NCBI GenBank assembly: GCA_009746045.1
Contig: RPFO01000041.1
Span: 7,788,613-7,852,612, forward strand
Source of the DNA: Mesostigma viride
Lineage: Eukaryota > Streptophyta > Mesostigmatophyceae > Mesostigmatales > Mesostigmataceae
Direction: 5' to 3'
DNA: 64,000 nt
Both the position numbers and the translations under genes were made by a program. The notes under the pieces were generated by a model, which did no database searches, was not told the DNA's origin, and worked only from the letters and a program-made list of their open reading frames with translations. Shown piece by piece: positions 9,854 through 20,189 of this stretch (position 1 is its first letter; the number at the start of each line of letters is the position of its first letter).

Positions 9854-10865
9854 TAATTAATTAATAGACACGTGACTGCGTCACGTGAGCATAAGTCCTC
9901 AGTGGGAGGGGAACATGGGATGGAATGGATGGTATAAGCTATCTAGGTCCTAGTTACAGGGGTGTGGGCACCGCGGCCCGAATCGCTATATGAATGCCAT
10001 ACTTGGTCACACGCGGAGCCCCCACAGGCTTGGGGGTGGTCTCCTTCATCACTACTTGCCATCTACCCTTGCGCACCATCTGCCTCCATATTACAGACAA
10101 ACCAGGAGGCTGCCCGGGGGTGAGCCCGTCACGTCTAGTGTAGCACATGTCCATGCCGAGTCTATCACGAAATGTCCACGGGTGGCGGCCCTGCCGCGCG
10201 CGGCCGGGGGCACGCCAGGTTAGGACATATCGCCCAGGCTGGGCGGGCTTGGTGCCAGCTAGTCTATCTGAGGTATCTACCTGATCTGTGCGGGCCAGGT
10301 GCCCGGCTAGGCCCAGGCGCCTGTGCCTAATAATGTGGGAAACATAGGGCAAATCAGCGTACAAATCCTCATTACTAATGTGCAAACCAAAGGGGATGTT
10401 AAGGGCCTTGCGCAGCATCTTGGTGACGGCGCCGTCGAGTCGTTGCTCCAGCTCCTGCGTCAATGCCCACGTCTCGGCGCCGTAGGTCAGGATCGTCAGA
10501 ATGACGACCTTGAAGAGGTCACGCTTGACGATCCGGGGTAGGGCGGGGTTGCTCCACCAGCGGCGGTGGTCATGGAGGTGCGCCCACGCCATGCCGATCC
10601 GTGTCGTCATGTCGTCCTCGCAGTCGGGAAGCCAACTGCCGAGCAGCTTGAAGCGGCCTGAAGGAGGGTAGTTGACCTCGGCATCGTCTAAGAGGCGGAG
10701 TGTGGGTGGGGGCCCTGCCATGCCGAGGGCCAGGGCCTCCGTTTTGGGGCTGATTTCTAGACCAACCGCCCGAGCCTCGAGCGCCAGGCAGTCCAGCGAA
10801 AGTTGGGCAGACTCCGGCTTCTCGATGAGCGTGATGTCGTCGGCATAAATGAGGTCAGCTAGTAA
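9854..10865 (-). mobile_element. LINE C, 5'-truncated, 11-bp TSD
   Basis: Minus-strand insertion flanked by atgaggatcat at 9843-9853 and 10866-10876. It begins just upstream of the RT YADD motif and ends in a short ATTA-repeat tail. The host sequence is the 3' end of another LINE (LINE D). Confidence 0.85.
9954..10864 (-). pseudogene. LINE reverse transcriptase, C-terminal part
   Basis: One open frame from the truncation point: LIYADDITLIE (the RT catalytic motif), then the thumb/C-terminal region with SGRFKLLGSWLPD, LTYGAETWALT and GHLARTDQV. The same blocks occur in LINE A and LINE B, so they mark this LINE group. The endonuclease and N-terminal RT are absent because of 5' truncation, so it cannot be functional. 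The first in-frame ATG at 10721 is internal and not a true start. Confidence 0.82.
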
Positions 10866-11030
10866 ATGAGGATCATATCCCCCTCTAGCTAGTGACTACA
10901 TGATTGGGGCATGATGCAGACGATATTTGTAACTTTCGTGTAGTTATTTTTCTAATGAAATTAGCATAGTACTCCGTGGCATGCCCATGCGCATGACACG
11001 CAAGTACTTACACACTTACTTACTAGGCTA

Positions 11031-12690
11031 CACAGTACACATTTACTTAACTCCATTCTTTACATCTCCTGTCACGGACGCGAGCTATGTCATCCGGGCG
11101 CCCAATATGCACAATACCGGTGACGTGCGCAAGGAATTTGTTTTCTGCGCATTTTCGACAAAGGCTAGTGACCGGGGGGGGGACACTAGCACTTGCAGCA
11201 TAAGAGCGGACGAAAGTGCACGTGCGCGCGCGCCGGGCCAGGCACGGCTGGGCGCGCAGCACTGACGTACTTGAGCGGACGGCAGCACAAGTGCGCAGCG
11301 TCGAGAGGATCATACGCGAGTTAGTGGACAGCTGGAGCTGGAGCTGGAGCTGGAGCTGGAGCTGGAGCTGGACTGCTGGACTTCAACAGCGCCGAGGCTA
11401 TTGACAGGCCAGGTGTCTTTGTGGTGTAGAATAGCGGGTCAACGTTATGAGGACTGGACAGAAAATGGAAAAGGAAAATTTGCGGTGCGGAGCCAGATCG
11501 CTGGAATGAATGCGAAATCGCTGGCAGCCCTACAAAGGGATTTCTTCTAGAAAGGAAAGATTAGAAGCAATGTTTGCTGGGCCACTCACACGCAAGGTGT
11601 GAGCGTGCAGATTGTTTGAAGGATATTATGCTTCGACCTTGGTGGTCGTGACTCAATGCCGGACATTCCCAGGGACAGAAATGCCGGAGCCTCTAGGAGA
11701 TGAGATCGGCAACAGGGTAGCAATTTAGATTTGTCGGGATGCCTTCCTGCTTTTGTTGGCATGTGTGGTAGAAAGCCAGGACGGCAACTGGAATGCAGTT
11801 TCTATTTGCATGGTTCAGACAGCAAGATAGTTTGGGCATTCCTGGCTGGACTGACAAGTGTGGCGTGTGTCATGCGTGTGGCATGACGAATGGTTTGGTT
11901 CATAGTCGAAGAGGACTCTCACGTAGCGTGTAGTCTCTTCGAGTCTCTCGTTAGTGGCCTTCGTGTTTCTCCCTTTCCTTGGGAGCAAGGCCGGTAGCAT
12001 GTCATGGAGCGCTGCCTAACTGCGGGCTCGTGAGCATGGAGTGCATCGATATTGAGACTATCAACGTGTTGTAATTGTATTGACTTTCTCAATAAATTCC
12101 GCATGTGCGGCTTCATCATCAGACTGTGCAAAGTGTGTGTTGTGAAAGCATTATTCTATAGCAGGGGAGGCAATAAGGTGGTCATCAGGCACGAGGGACA
12201 GTTCCTTGTCCTCGGCTGAGAGCCCTCCTTACGTTACAATCATGGGACAGGTCCTCGCCCACCCCACCGGGCATGCAGTTAAGGCAGGCACGTCAGCTCA
12301 GCTCATTTGGGTTTTACCAAAGCTGAGCATGGCCAGCCGCCATGGTGGCGCCGGAGATTGTGGTACGCAGACGCGACACTCCATCCTCCTGAACGACTGA
12401 ACAAACGCGGGTCATAAGATAACGGCAGGATCAAGCTAGTACCATGGTCTGGATTTTCCAGAATTAATGTCTGGCCCATGCGCTGGAAATTATCCCATTG
12501 ATAACATGCAGATTCCTGCCTGGGGCCTCCGCCACGCGGCAATAATTATAGGGTTTTACAGACAGCCTGCTAAAAAATGGCGACGGCGGCGCCCAGCTTT
12601 CCAGGCGTGTAAGATTACAGATTGTCACCATTCATGCAACATCCCTATCGTGTGTATCATAGCATTTGAACCCATTAAAAAAGCTTGACA
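11031..12690. other. No gene recognised; short ggagct microsatellite
   Basis: Mostly unique sequence without a coding-like frame. A ggagct microsatellite (about seven units) lies at 11331-11372. Around 12400-12510 there is a diverged copy of the dispersed repeat seen at 30518, 39048, 46131 and 53237. Confidence 0.45.
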
Positions 12691-12787
12691 ACTACCATTT
12701 CCTGGGTTCACAAAAGCTTGAGTGACACTTGCGTGATCATCAAAACCCTGAAGTCAACCGTGCATCTCAAACGGAAGGGCACTGCTC

Positions 12788-13234
12788 TCACACACATGAC
12801 ACAGCCTGTGCCAGAGAACACAGTCTCTTTGCGAGAGCCACGGAGCCATCCAGGTCACGTGGGGGCCGTGTCACCCGGCCTGTCTTGTCTGCCTCTTCAG
12901 GGACAGCTCCTCCACCACGCGTTCCTTCTGCGACATGTCCATTATCCGCCGCATCGGAACATGACTCGTCCGCATCCTCGGGTTCCGGGCTGCCCCTGTC
13001 CCTGTGAGGGCCCCTGCCGCTCTTCCTGGGTAGCCCTTTGGGAGACTCGGCGCGTGGTGGATTGTGAAGCGTGAGCTGGCGGTTTGCGGCTAGCGCTCGG
13101 ACCGTGGTGTGCATCTCGGTGACTGCAGGGCGTGTTGTGACATGCGGCGGTGCAAGACAGGGCACACAATCCAGTGAGCTGACTGCAGCCATGCATAAAG
13201 CCATCACGGAGAGGACTACCAGTGGGCATGGCAT
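12788..13234 (-). CDS. Small secreted-like ORF or terminal exon, unknown
   Basis: 148 codons from an ATG. The N-terminal MPCPLVVLSVMALC could be a signal peptide; the rest is hydrophilic, rich in Pro, Arg and Glu/Asp. Alternatively an acceptor near 13127 (cctgcag) would make 12788-13127 the last exon of the minus-strand gene suggested by blocks at 14.4, 17.1 and 18-19.4 kb. No family is recognised. Composition is biased, so chance openness is possible. Confidence 0.3.
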   Translation of the reverse strand: MPCPLVVLSVMALCMAAVSSLDCVPCLAPPHVTTRPAVTEMHTTVRALAANRQLTLHNPPRAESPKGLPRKSGRGPHRDRGSPEPEDADESCSDAADNGHVAEGTRGGGAVPEEADKTGRVTRPPRDLDGSVALAKRLCSLAQAVSCV

Positions 13235-13739
13235 GCCGTATCCCTGGCATGGCGAGCCACCAGGTGACTGTCTGTGAAGATGCTACGCGATGAAGCTGCA
13301 TGGTGGCTTGGCGAACGGCTCTGGCGCATTGCCAGCATGCAAACCCCTACATGAGCATTGACAAGGTCCGCAGTAGGTAAACCAGCTACAGTTACAAATC
13401 AAGAAAGGATAAATAAGTAAACCATATATAAACCACGTAAAGCCAAGGAAGTTGACAGTAAATGAACCAGCTACAAATGGCTGCTGGCCCTTGGACATCT
13501 GACACATTGGGCTTCAATAAGTGTTCCACACAATGTGCAGAGGCAGAGGCCAATCAGATAGCACCATTCCATCGCACCGCAAAACAGGCTCAATGCATCA
13601 TGGCCAAGTAGCCAGTATTTATGAGGCAAAGATGGCAAGGTAGCCAGTGCTTATGACACATTCTGGCATGGCTTGGGAGAGAGACGTGGGCAGCACATAG
13701 GTGTGGATGTTGAGAAATGTGCCAAGCACGTCATACATG

Positions 13740-13878
13740 TGTCAAAGTGGATGTCTATAAACGTGCCAAACATGTTTATGAATGTGCCAAACATGCTTAT
13801 AAATGTGCCAAACATGTTCATGAATGTGCCAAACATGCTTATAAATGTGCCAAACATGTTCATAAATGTGCCAAGGAG
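13740..13878. repeat. 20/40-bp minisatellite
   Basis: Alternating 20-bp units built on aatgtgccaaacatg followed by ttcat or cttat, about six to seven units. Long ORFs on both strands here are products of the repeat. Confidence 0.85.
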
Positions 13879-14039
13879 TCAACAGGTAAAGTAGCCAACA
13901 GGTTCAGCACCCCCCGCTGCTCCTGTCTTGTAGGTCTGGCCTGTGAAAAATACTTACTAGCCGCAAGTCCCCTCAACTCGCGTATGGAATAAAGAAAATG
14001 GATCGGCGATACACCAGGGGTCGGGCAAGGGTGGGAGGG

Positions 14040-14300
14040 TGGGGTCTAGCGAGGATGGGCTGCACTAAGCAAGACCACAACGTAGACAGGATCGGTTACA
14101 CTTGGCAGCATTGATAAAACAGGGGTTTAGCAAGATTGGGCTGTACAAGGCACATACGAGGCTTGAGCCATGATTAGGCTGAAAAATCGAGCAAAAATGC
14201 GCCATACTAGGCACGACCATTGCCAAGGTGGGGCAAAGACAAGTTGCCTCTAAAACTAGCAAGGCTGGGCTGTACAAAGCAAGACCATGACATAGACGTG
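14040..14300. repeat. Degenerate ~100-bp repeat, three copies
   Basis: The phrase tagcaag-attgggctgtac-aagcaagacca recurs at about 14045, 14127 and 14253 with substitutions. The age looks greater than that of the other arrays. Confidence 0.55.
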
Positions 14301-14355
14301 AGGATTATGAGAACCCTCTCCCGGCCCCCGGCCCCCCATATATCGAACCTGCATA

Positions 14356-14471
14356 CCGAGCTGTGCCGACGTGCGTAGCTCTCGGGAAAGGGACGAGTCG
14401 GATCCCAGGCATTCCTGGCGCAGGGCGTCCAGGGGGATGCTCTCCAGCTGCTCCGCCAGCTCCTGGGTGGA
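14356..14471 (-). CDS. Exon-like block, minus-strand gene of unknown function
   Basis: On the minus strand an acceptor (cacccag) precedes a helical, charged segment (ELAEQLESIPLD, then RQECLGSDSS, SRELRTSAQ) ending at gtatgc or, slightly later, gttcga. Strong amphipathic character and flanking splice sites suggest a real exon, perhaps of the same gene as the blocks at 17.1 kb and 18.3-19.4 kb. Function is not recognised. Confidence 0.35.
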
Positions 14472-14559
14472 CGCAGGACCATGACACAGTGGCGTACCCG
14501 AAGACGAACACAGAGGCATTTCGCCTCGCATGTGACTGGTTATATACCGCGGATGCATT

Positions 14560-17100
14560 TGGCAGCAGCTAGATCAGCACGCGCACTACACACAGTACCT
14601 CAGGTGCATCGCTTTACACGTCAGGTCAGGCCATTTTTGGCACTTTCAGACCCCTAAAATTGCCAAAAATCATAACTCATAGACCACAACTCAAAACACC
14701 CCCAACCAAGATGCTAGGAGTATCTACACTTCAAGGGCTTTCATAATATGCAACAATACCATGAGTCTAACTAGTACTTTGGATGATACCTTCAGTCAAA
14801 GTGAGCCAAAAGACGATCATTTTGTGCCAAGAAAAAGTATACCCCCCCCCTTCTACTGAGGGGATGGTCAGAAACCTCAAACCCAACATTGGACAATTTA
14901 GTTGGATAGTCCAATGGTGCTTTCCTTTGGTCAAACTACTCGGATAGCCCATTTGACCCATACCATGCCCGCGTTTACGTGTGTGGCTTACGCGCGCGCA
15001 AACAGCCAACTATGCCATGCCATACAATGATGCAATACAAATGACCACAATAGACTGGCAAATATGCTGGAATCCAAATATGACGCCACCTGACACTCAC
15101 TGAACGGTATCCCCCCAAGAAATGCCACAAATTGTACAACATAATGGCTAAAAACCCTACTCGAGCAGGCATGCTAGGCAGTTGCAATTACCACTAATAT
15201 ATCCACAATCAGACATGTATGAACGTACGAGTTTCCATGCAACCAACACGAAAACGAATTGCCGTACCTGCCTCGATCACGACCTGGCCGGGTTCCGCTG
15301 GCCGACATGCTCATACGTCCCGGATACTGATGCTAGTGGCACAGGCAGCCATAGCCGCTCTATCCATGCATCCGTCATGATAACCATGTTGATTTATCTA
15401 TGCAAAGATGACGTCTAACGCGTCGACGTTCCCAGCAGATGGTGCGCAGCGGACTTCCGTAAAACAATGTAAGGCCCAGGCGGAAAAAAGCTACCAAGAA
15501 ACCAAAAAGAAACCGGCGATACCCAACGGGACGTCTCGTCTGATGGTGGCGACCAAGACAGAGATAATAACCACTGCGTAGTTTCACAGTTCCGTGAATC
15601 TGATAATTCTTTACGAATCAACATAATGCATCATCGTTCAGGGGTCATCATCTGACCCGTTTCAAGCTGCGGAACCCAAAATTTCCACCAAATGGCACGT
15701 TGACAGCCATATCTCGCTATGCGCGCGCGCAACGGTAAAAAATGCTAGCAAAAGTCACGTGATGCACAGCCTGGCAACGTGGTATTTAGGTGGCTATGGC
15801 GCAGTTATCCCACCAACCTATGCATTTACGTTCACATTGGGTCTGTCCCGAGTTGCCTGACCACTCACATCCATCCCCGATGGCGCGGCGCTCGCGTAAT
15901 ATTTTGCCACGTGGCGGGCGGTGCAAGTGTATCCAAATGGATACACTTGACGGAGTATGGGTTACAGCTAAGCGCCGGGAAACGATGACTTTGAATCGAT
16001 ATTGTGATAGTACAACAGGAACATCTTTATAGGGACATCTTTAGAGAGACATCTTTATAGAGACATCTTTATAGTTCAACAGGAACATCTTTAGAGTTAT
16101 TAAGGGATAGCTGGCGTGAATACTCAAAAGGCTCAAAATACTCAAAAGGCCTTGGTAACCATGCCACTGTTGGAGGCCGTACGCATCGCACATGAGGTGC
16201 AGCGCGAGATAGTAGTATGTGAATTGCCATGCCTCCATGAGAGCGTGAATACTCAAAAGGCTGTTGAAGGGTATTGTGCAAAATTTGTACGTATGTGCTT
16301 GCCAATGACAACGTTTCTGACAAGTTGGACAGACAAATTGCCTCTGAGCAATGATAAGCACGTGCACCGGAAAAAGAAAAAAAATTCAGCATATGGCTAC
16401 ATCCTACCAGCAACACAGCCAACGTAAGGAATAGAGATTGCCACGCTTGCAGCTAGTACCGTGCTCCGCAACGAAACGAAAGCTCACACATGTTATACTC
16501 CCACGGAAAAAGCAAGCTTGCATCAGCAGAATACAGGACAACCCTCCAATTCACAGCATGTGGCATGGCAACGAGTATGGCTGTTTCAGGACATAGGAGA
16601 GGATGGGCAAGCCCGTTTACGCGAGACAGCTCCTGTAGCGCAGAGTAATTTACAAAACAAGTGCTAAGAGGCAACACGTGAAAACGACGTGAGCAGGGTG
16701 AAGAAAAATAAGGAAAGGGGGGAACCAGACTGACATGGGGGAAAAAGTAGGGGAGACTGGATCGAGGCACGAGACAGGCGGCAGCGAGGCAATCTGGTAT
16801 ACGTGCGGTTGGACGTACACAGAGTGCAGACAAACTAGAGGGATGGGAGAGGGATGAAAAGACAGGACACCAACAGGGGGGAGGTAGGAGAGGGCAGTGA
16901 CACGATGAAGGGATGAAAAGACGGGACACCAACAGGGGGGAGGTAGGAGAGACCTCACACAGAGAGCAATTGAGAAAGGAAAGGGGGCGAAATATGCAGA
17001 AATTCCTGAAATAGGAAATAGGGACAGAGTGGCAGTAGGTCAGTATAGATGGAAACTGTCGGGCTCGCAGAACCTGTGCGCTGGGCCACCAGATGTGACG
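14560..17100. other. Non-coding stretch with short tandem repeats
   Basis: No supported exon. It contains repeats of acatctttata at 16018-16100, actcaaaaggc at 16120-16160 and 16247-16262, and a 60-bp direct repeat including aggacaccaacagggggga at 16850-16950. If the flanking exon-like blocks belong to one gene this is intronic. Confidence 0.4.
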
Positions 17101-17102
17101 TC

Positions 17103-17220
17103 GTACCGCATAACACTGCGCCCTGCCCTGCTCCACCGCGGCACGACGGGAGAGCCCCTCCACTTGCGCCCGCAGCTCTGTGTACTGCTGGCGCCTGGTA
17201 CAGTCCAAGGCCAGGAATGA
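17103..17220 (-). CDS. Exon-like coiled-coil block, minus strand
   Basis: Contains FLALDCTRRQQYTELRAQ and VEGLSRRAAVEQGRAQ, a heptad-like charged helix, ending at a gtacga donor. No domain is identified. It is probably an internal exon of the gene running minus from 19.4 kb; linkage is inferred from strand, order and style only. Confidence 0.35.
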
Positions 17221-17689
17221 TGGAGCGCCCACTACTCCAAATCATATCAGCAAATAGAGTACCACATATCATATTAGCAATACCTGTTTTAAACAAGGAT
17301 TATTGCTCTGGCAGGCGTTTAAACTCGACTTTCAAAACGACCAACCCAACTGCCAAAGGAAGAAGGAGACGAATTCGATCAAGTTGGCCATGGAAACAAC
17401 GACCACATTCAAAGAAGCGCTGGCAAGGTGCCCTCAAGTCCAAACCATCCTTTTGCAACCAAGCCATTGTATCCACCGCATGATGGCCGGAATGTATCCA
17501 CGGAGGGATGGCAGAATGCACTGCTAGCAAGAGGTCTGCCGTGCGGAAGGCGCTTGGTGGGGGGATCAGGCTATGCACCCCAAGCAGCTCGTAAGCTACC
17601 TGTAAGGGACTTGGAAGGGGCTTGGAAGGCGCCCACAATGCACAGGTGAAGCACTCGAAAAGACCATTTCCACCAAGTTGTGTGACACT

Positions 17690-18330
17690 TCATCGTATGC
17701 TAGTTGTATGGCACTCCTAAGGCACTTGTAGGGCACTAGCTCAAAAGGCACTTGAAGCGCACTAATTCATAAGGCACTGGTAGGGGACTAGCTCATAAGG
17801 CACTTGTAGCGCACTAGCTCACAAGGCACTTGTAGCGCACGATGCACTCACAAGCGACTCACAAGCTTCTGGTACGCCATTTGTAATCCGCTTGAAGGGC
17901 GCTCACAGAGTACTTCAAGGATACGTATAGTGTACTCTACTATAGTGAACTACTATAGTGGATACATATAGTGTATTCACGAGGCACTTGTACAACCCCC
18001 ACTCATGCGGGGGGGTAAAACGCATGCCGGTGGGTAAAACACTTACTATTCTTCCTCCGCCTCGTAAGGCACTTGGAAGACACTTCCAGGAATGTACCCA
18101 TACTGGCGATACGCCCGCCTCCAGGCAGTCATGTGGCACTCACTGATCTTGCTCGGACTGGTAAGGCACTTCAAAGTGTACCCCGTAAGTGTCTCAAGGC
18201 AGTCATGCGGCACTCACTTTTTTGCCTCGGACTCGAAAGGTACTTAAAGACACCCACAGTGTACTCACAAGGCACTCATACAACAACCACGCGTGCGGCA
18301 CTCACTTTTCTGCCTCGACCTCCTCATCGG
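17690..18330. repeat. Degenerate ~40-bp tandem repeat
   Basis: Units of aaggcacttgtagcgcacta with spacer ctagctcataaggc, clearest at 17700-17850 and fading to about 18310. A palindromic patch on actatagtg lies at 17935-17965. Confidence 0.7.
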
Positions 18331-19399
18331 CAGCGGGCGCCCCAGCGGCGGCTGAGCGACGTCGCTTGCGGGAGGATGCAGCCTTTGAGGGGACGGGCCA
18401 GACCTTTGGCAGGCGAGCGGTGTTGCTGCGGTGATTGAAGGCCGTGCATGTAAGAAAATAGATGTATTTCAGATCTGGAGCTTTGGCAGGCGGTCGGTTG
18501 GTGATTGTGACATGCAGCACATGTGAATAGACAGAAAGGTATCATAGTAAGTTTTCTGAATAAATAGGTAAGAGATTGACAATTGCAGACCTGTGGAGAT
18601 AAACTTCTGTAAGTAGAAACAGGGCGAATCCTGAAAAACAGAATAAATTTCATCAACTTCAGGTGCTCCAACGTTCATCGCAAATTTAGCAAGGAAGCTG
18701 GAGACAGGTGCTTGATTAGTAGCCAAAGACCTTGAAGGCTTGAAAACGAGACAACGCTCCCCCAACTGGCTTCCCGACCCGCACAATATTAATTTCTGAG
18801 TAAGCCAGAACCGGCGCCCGGCAAGAACCTTAGTGCGACAACCCCCGCTACCATTTCCTCACGGTAATTGCTTACATTGGCTCAGCCCGAAAGAGGATCT
18901 CACGGCTCCCCACATAATCGTCGTCACCGTCAGCCTCTTTCTGCGTAGATTGCCGCAACAATTGGAGCTCGCTTGCAAGTCCCTTTTGAGACGTCTTGCC
19001 CATATAACGATGCCTGTCTTTGCTGACTTTCGCATTGACTGCGTAACCGATGTTGTTGGGAATAATTTAGCAAAACATTATGTGAAGCACAACAGCAAAC
19101 ACGTCATCGTTGCAAAATATAGTCAATGTACGGCACCGGGCCCCATTTTGAACAACTGCAAAGCTGCTTCAAACATTACTCCCAACGTGGCCAGCAATTC
19201 GCTAAATTGCCTATCAGAAACACGCACCTTTCTTAAGGGACGAGAGCAGAACGGCTTTGGGGATGGTGTTAAAAAGTTCCCAGTTGACATCAGACGCCGT
19301 CGCGGGGGTGAACGGAGTCTCTATTATGCGCACATTTTCTTCTAGAAAAGCCAGGTCTGCCTGCAACTTGTCGTCGTCTTCTGCCGAATCCGATGACAT
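18313..19399 (-). CDS. Unidentified multi-exon gene, 5' part
   Basis: Exon-like blocks on the minus strand: 19228-19399 starts at ATG (MSSDSAEDDDKLQ, then FLEENVRIIETPF) and ends at donor gtgcgt. A coding-like frame continues past it (VSDRQFSELLATLGVMF). 18876-19013 (GLASELQLLRQSTQKEADGD) ends at gtaagc. About 18640-18795 (QLGERCLVFKPSRSL, AMNVGAPEVDEIYSVF) follows a ctcag acceptor. 18313-18418 holds a basic run SRKRRRS and an acidic tail, ending at gtgagt or a stop. Phases between blocks 2 and 3 do not join cleanly, so the model is approximate. I do not recognise the protein; the basic cluster suggests a nuclear location. It is divergent to the RecQ gene. Confidence 0.4.
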
Positions 19400-20189
19400 C
19401 TTGCCATGTATCAACGCCGTTTTTCCTCGAAAGAGAAGGCCGTGCTCATGTAAACTGATCTTCGGACTCAGCAGTACGACTCTCACAGGACCCTTACACC
19501 GTCCAAAGAAAGATTTTAACTATTGCCTGATACCGTCAGCTATAAATGCCAGCTCCAGCGTCGGTCATTTCTCTGGCTCCCCTTTTAAAATTGCTCGGGA
19601 ACGCCAACTACCATGGCACGAAATGATAAGCCCCCGCGCGACATACAATTCATGCTCCCGCGCGACATACAGTCAAGGGTGTAGCGGGTAGCCATACCAA
19701 GTCGGCATGGCTGGCAGCAGAAACTGCTTGGCAGCCCGCCAATTGTAATGTGTGGGTGGTTCCGCTTACAGCACTGTAGATAGCAGCTGATGTGAACAAT
19801 AGATTTTACTATCGTTAGTTGATGAAGCTTCAGACTTTTACTAGGGTAGACTACCATCTTTTATTTCGACGGAGGCCAGTAACGTTATCCTCACCTACGC
19901 ACCTACGCAACTGGCGGGTAAAACGCAGACTGCGGCAAGCGAGCATCGCCAAGGCGCGAGATTCCGAGCGTGTCCCTCCCGCGAAAAATAATCAGTTTGC
20001 GCCTGGCTTTACTACATATAATTATTATTACTGGCTTTACTACACATAATAATAATTATTATTATTATTAGCGGACTCAGGGCGGACTGAACCTCTCGTC
20101 ACCGTCTGCCTGCACGTGGTGCAACCGTGGCTTTACCTGTATTCCGTAATGCTTCAAGGGTTGCTAACGTGAGGCCAAGTTGCACGAAA
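19400..20189. promoter_or_regulatory. Divergent intergenic region, presumed bidirectional promoter
   Basis: 790 bp between the ATG of the unidentified minus-strand gene (19399) and the ATG of RecQ (20190). It includes an AT-rich taataattatt repeat patch at about 20010-20070. No specific element is proven; the promoter role is inferred from the divergent arrangement. Confidence 0.4.

Larger units (their letters stand above)
9776..11030 (+). mobile_element. LINE D 3' end, interrupted by LINE C
   Basis: 9776-9853 matches the last codons of the LINE A ORF (the DSRYTTASS and VEDSSDED region) and 10877-11030 matches the LINE A 3' UTR, ending in a degenerate acttact tail. The two parts become contiguous when LINE C (9854-10865) and one 11-bp TSD are removed. 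It is severely 5'-truncated, with a precise left end that is not resolved. Confidence 0.7.

Noticed and set aside
13651-13992. MFGTF/NVPNM repeat proteins
   Set aside because: Open frames of the 20-bp minisatellite on both strands.
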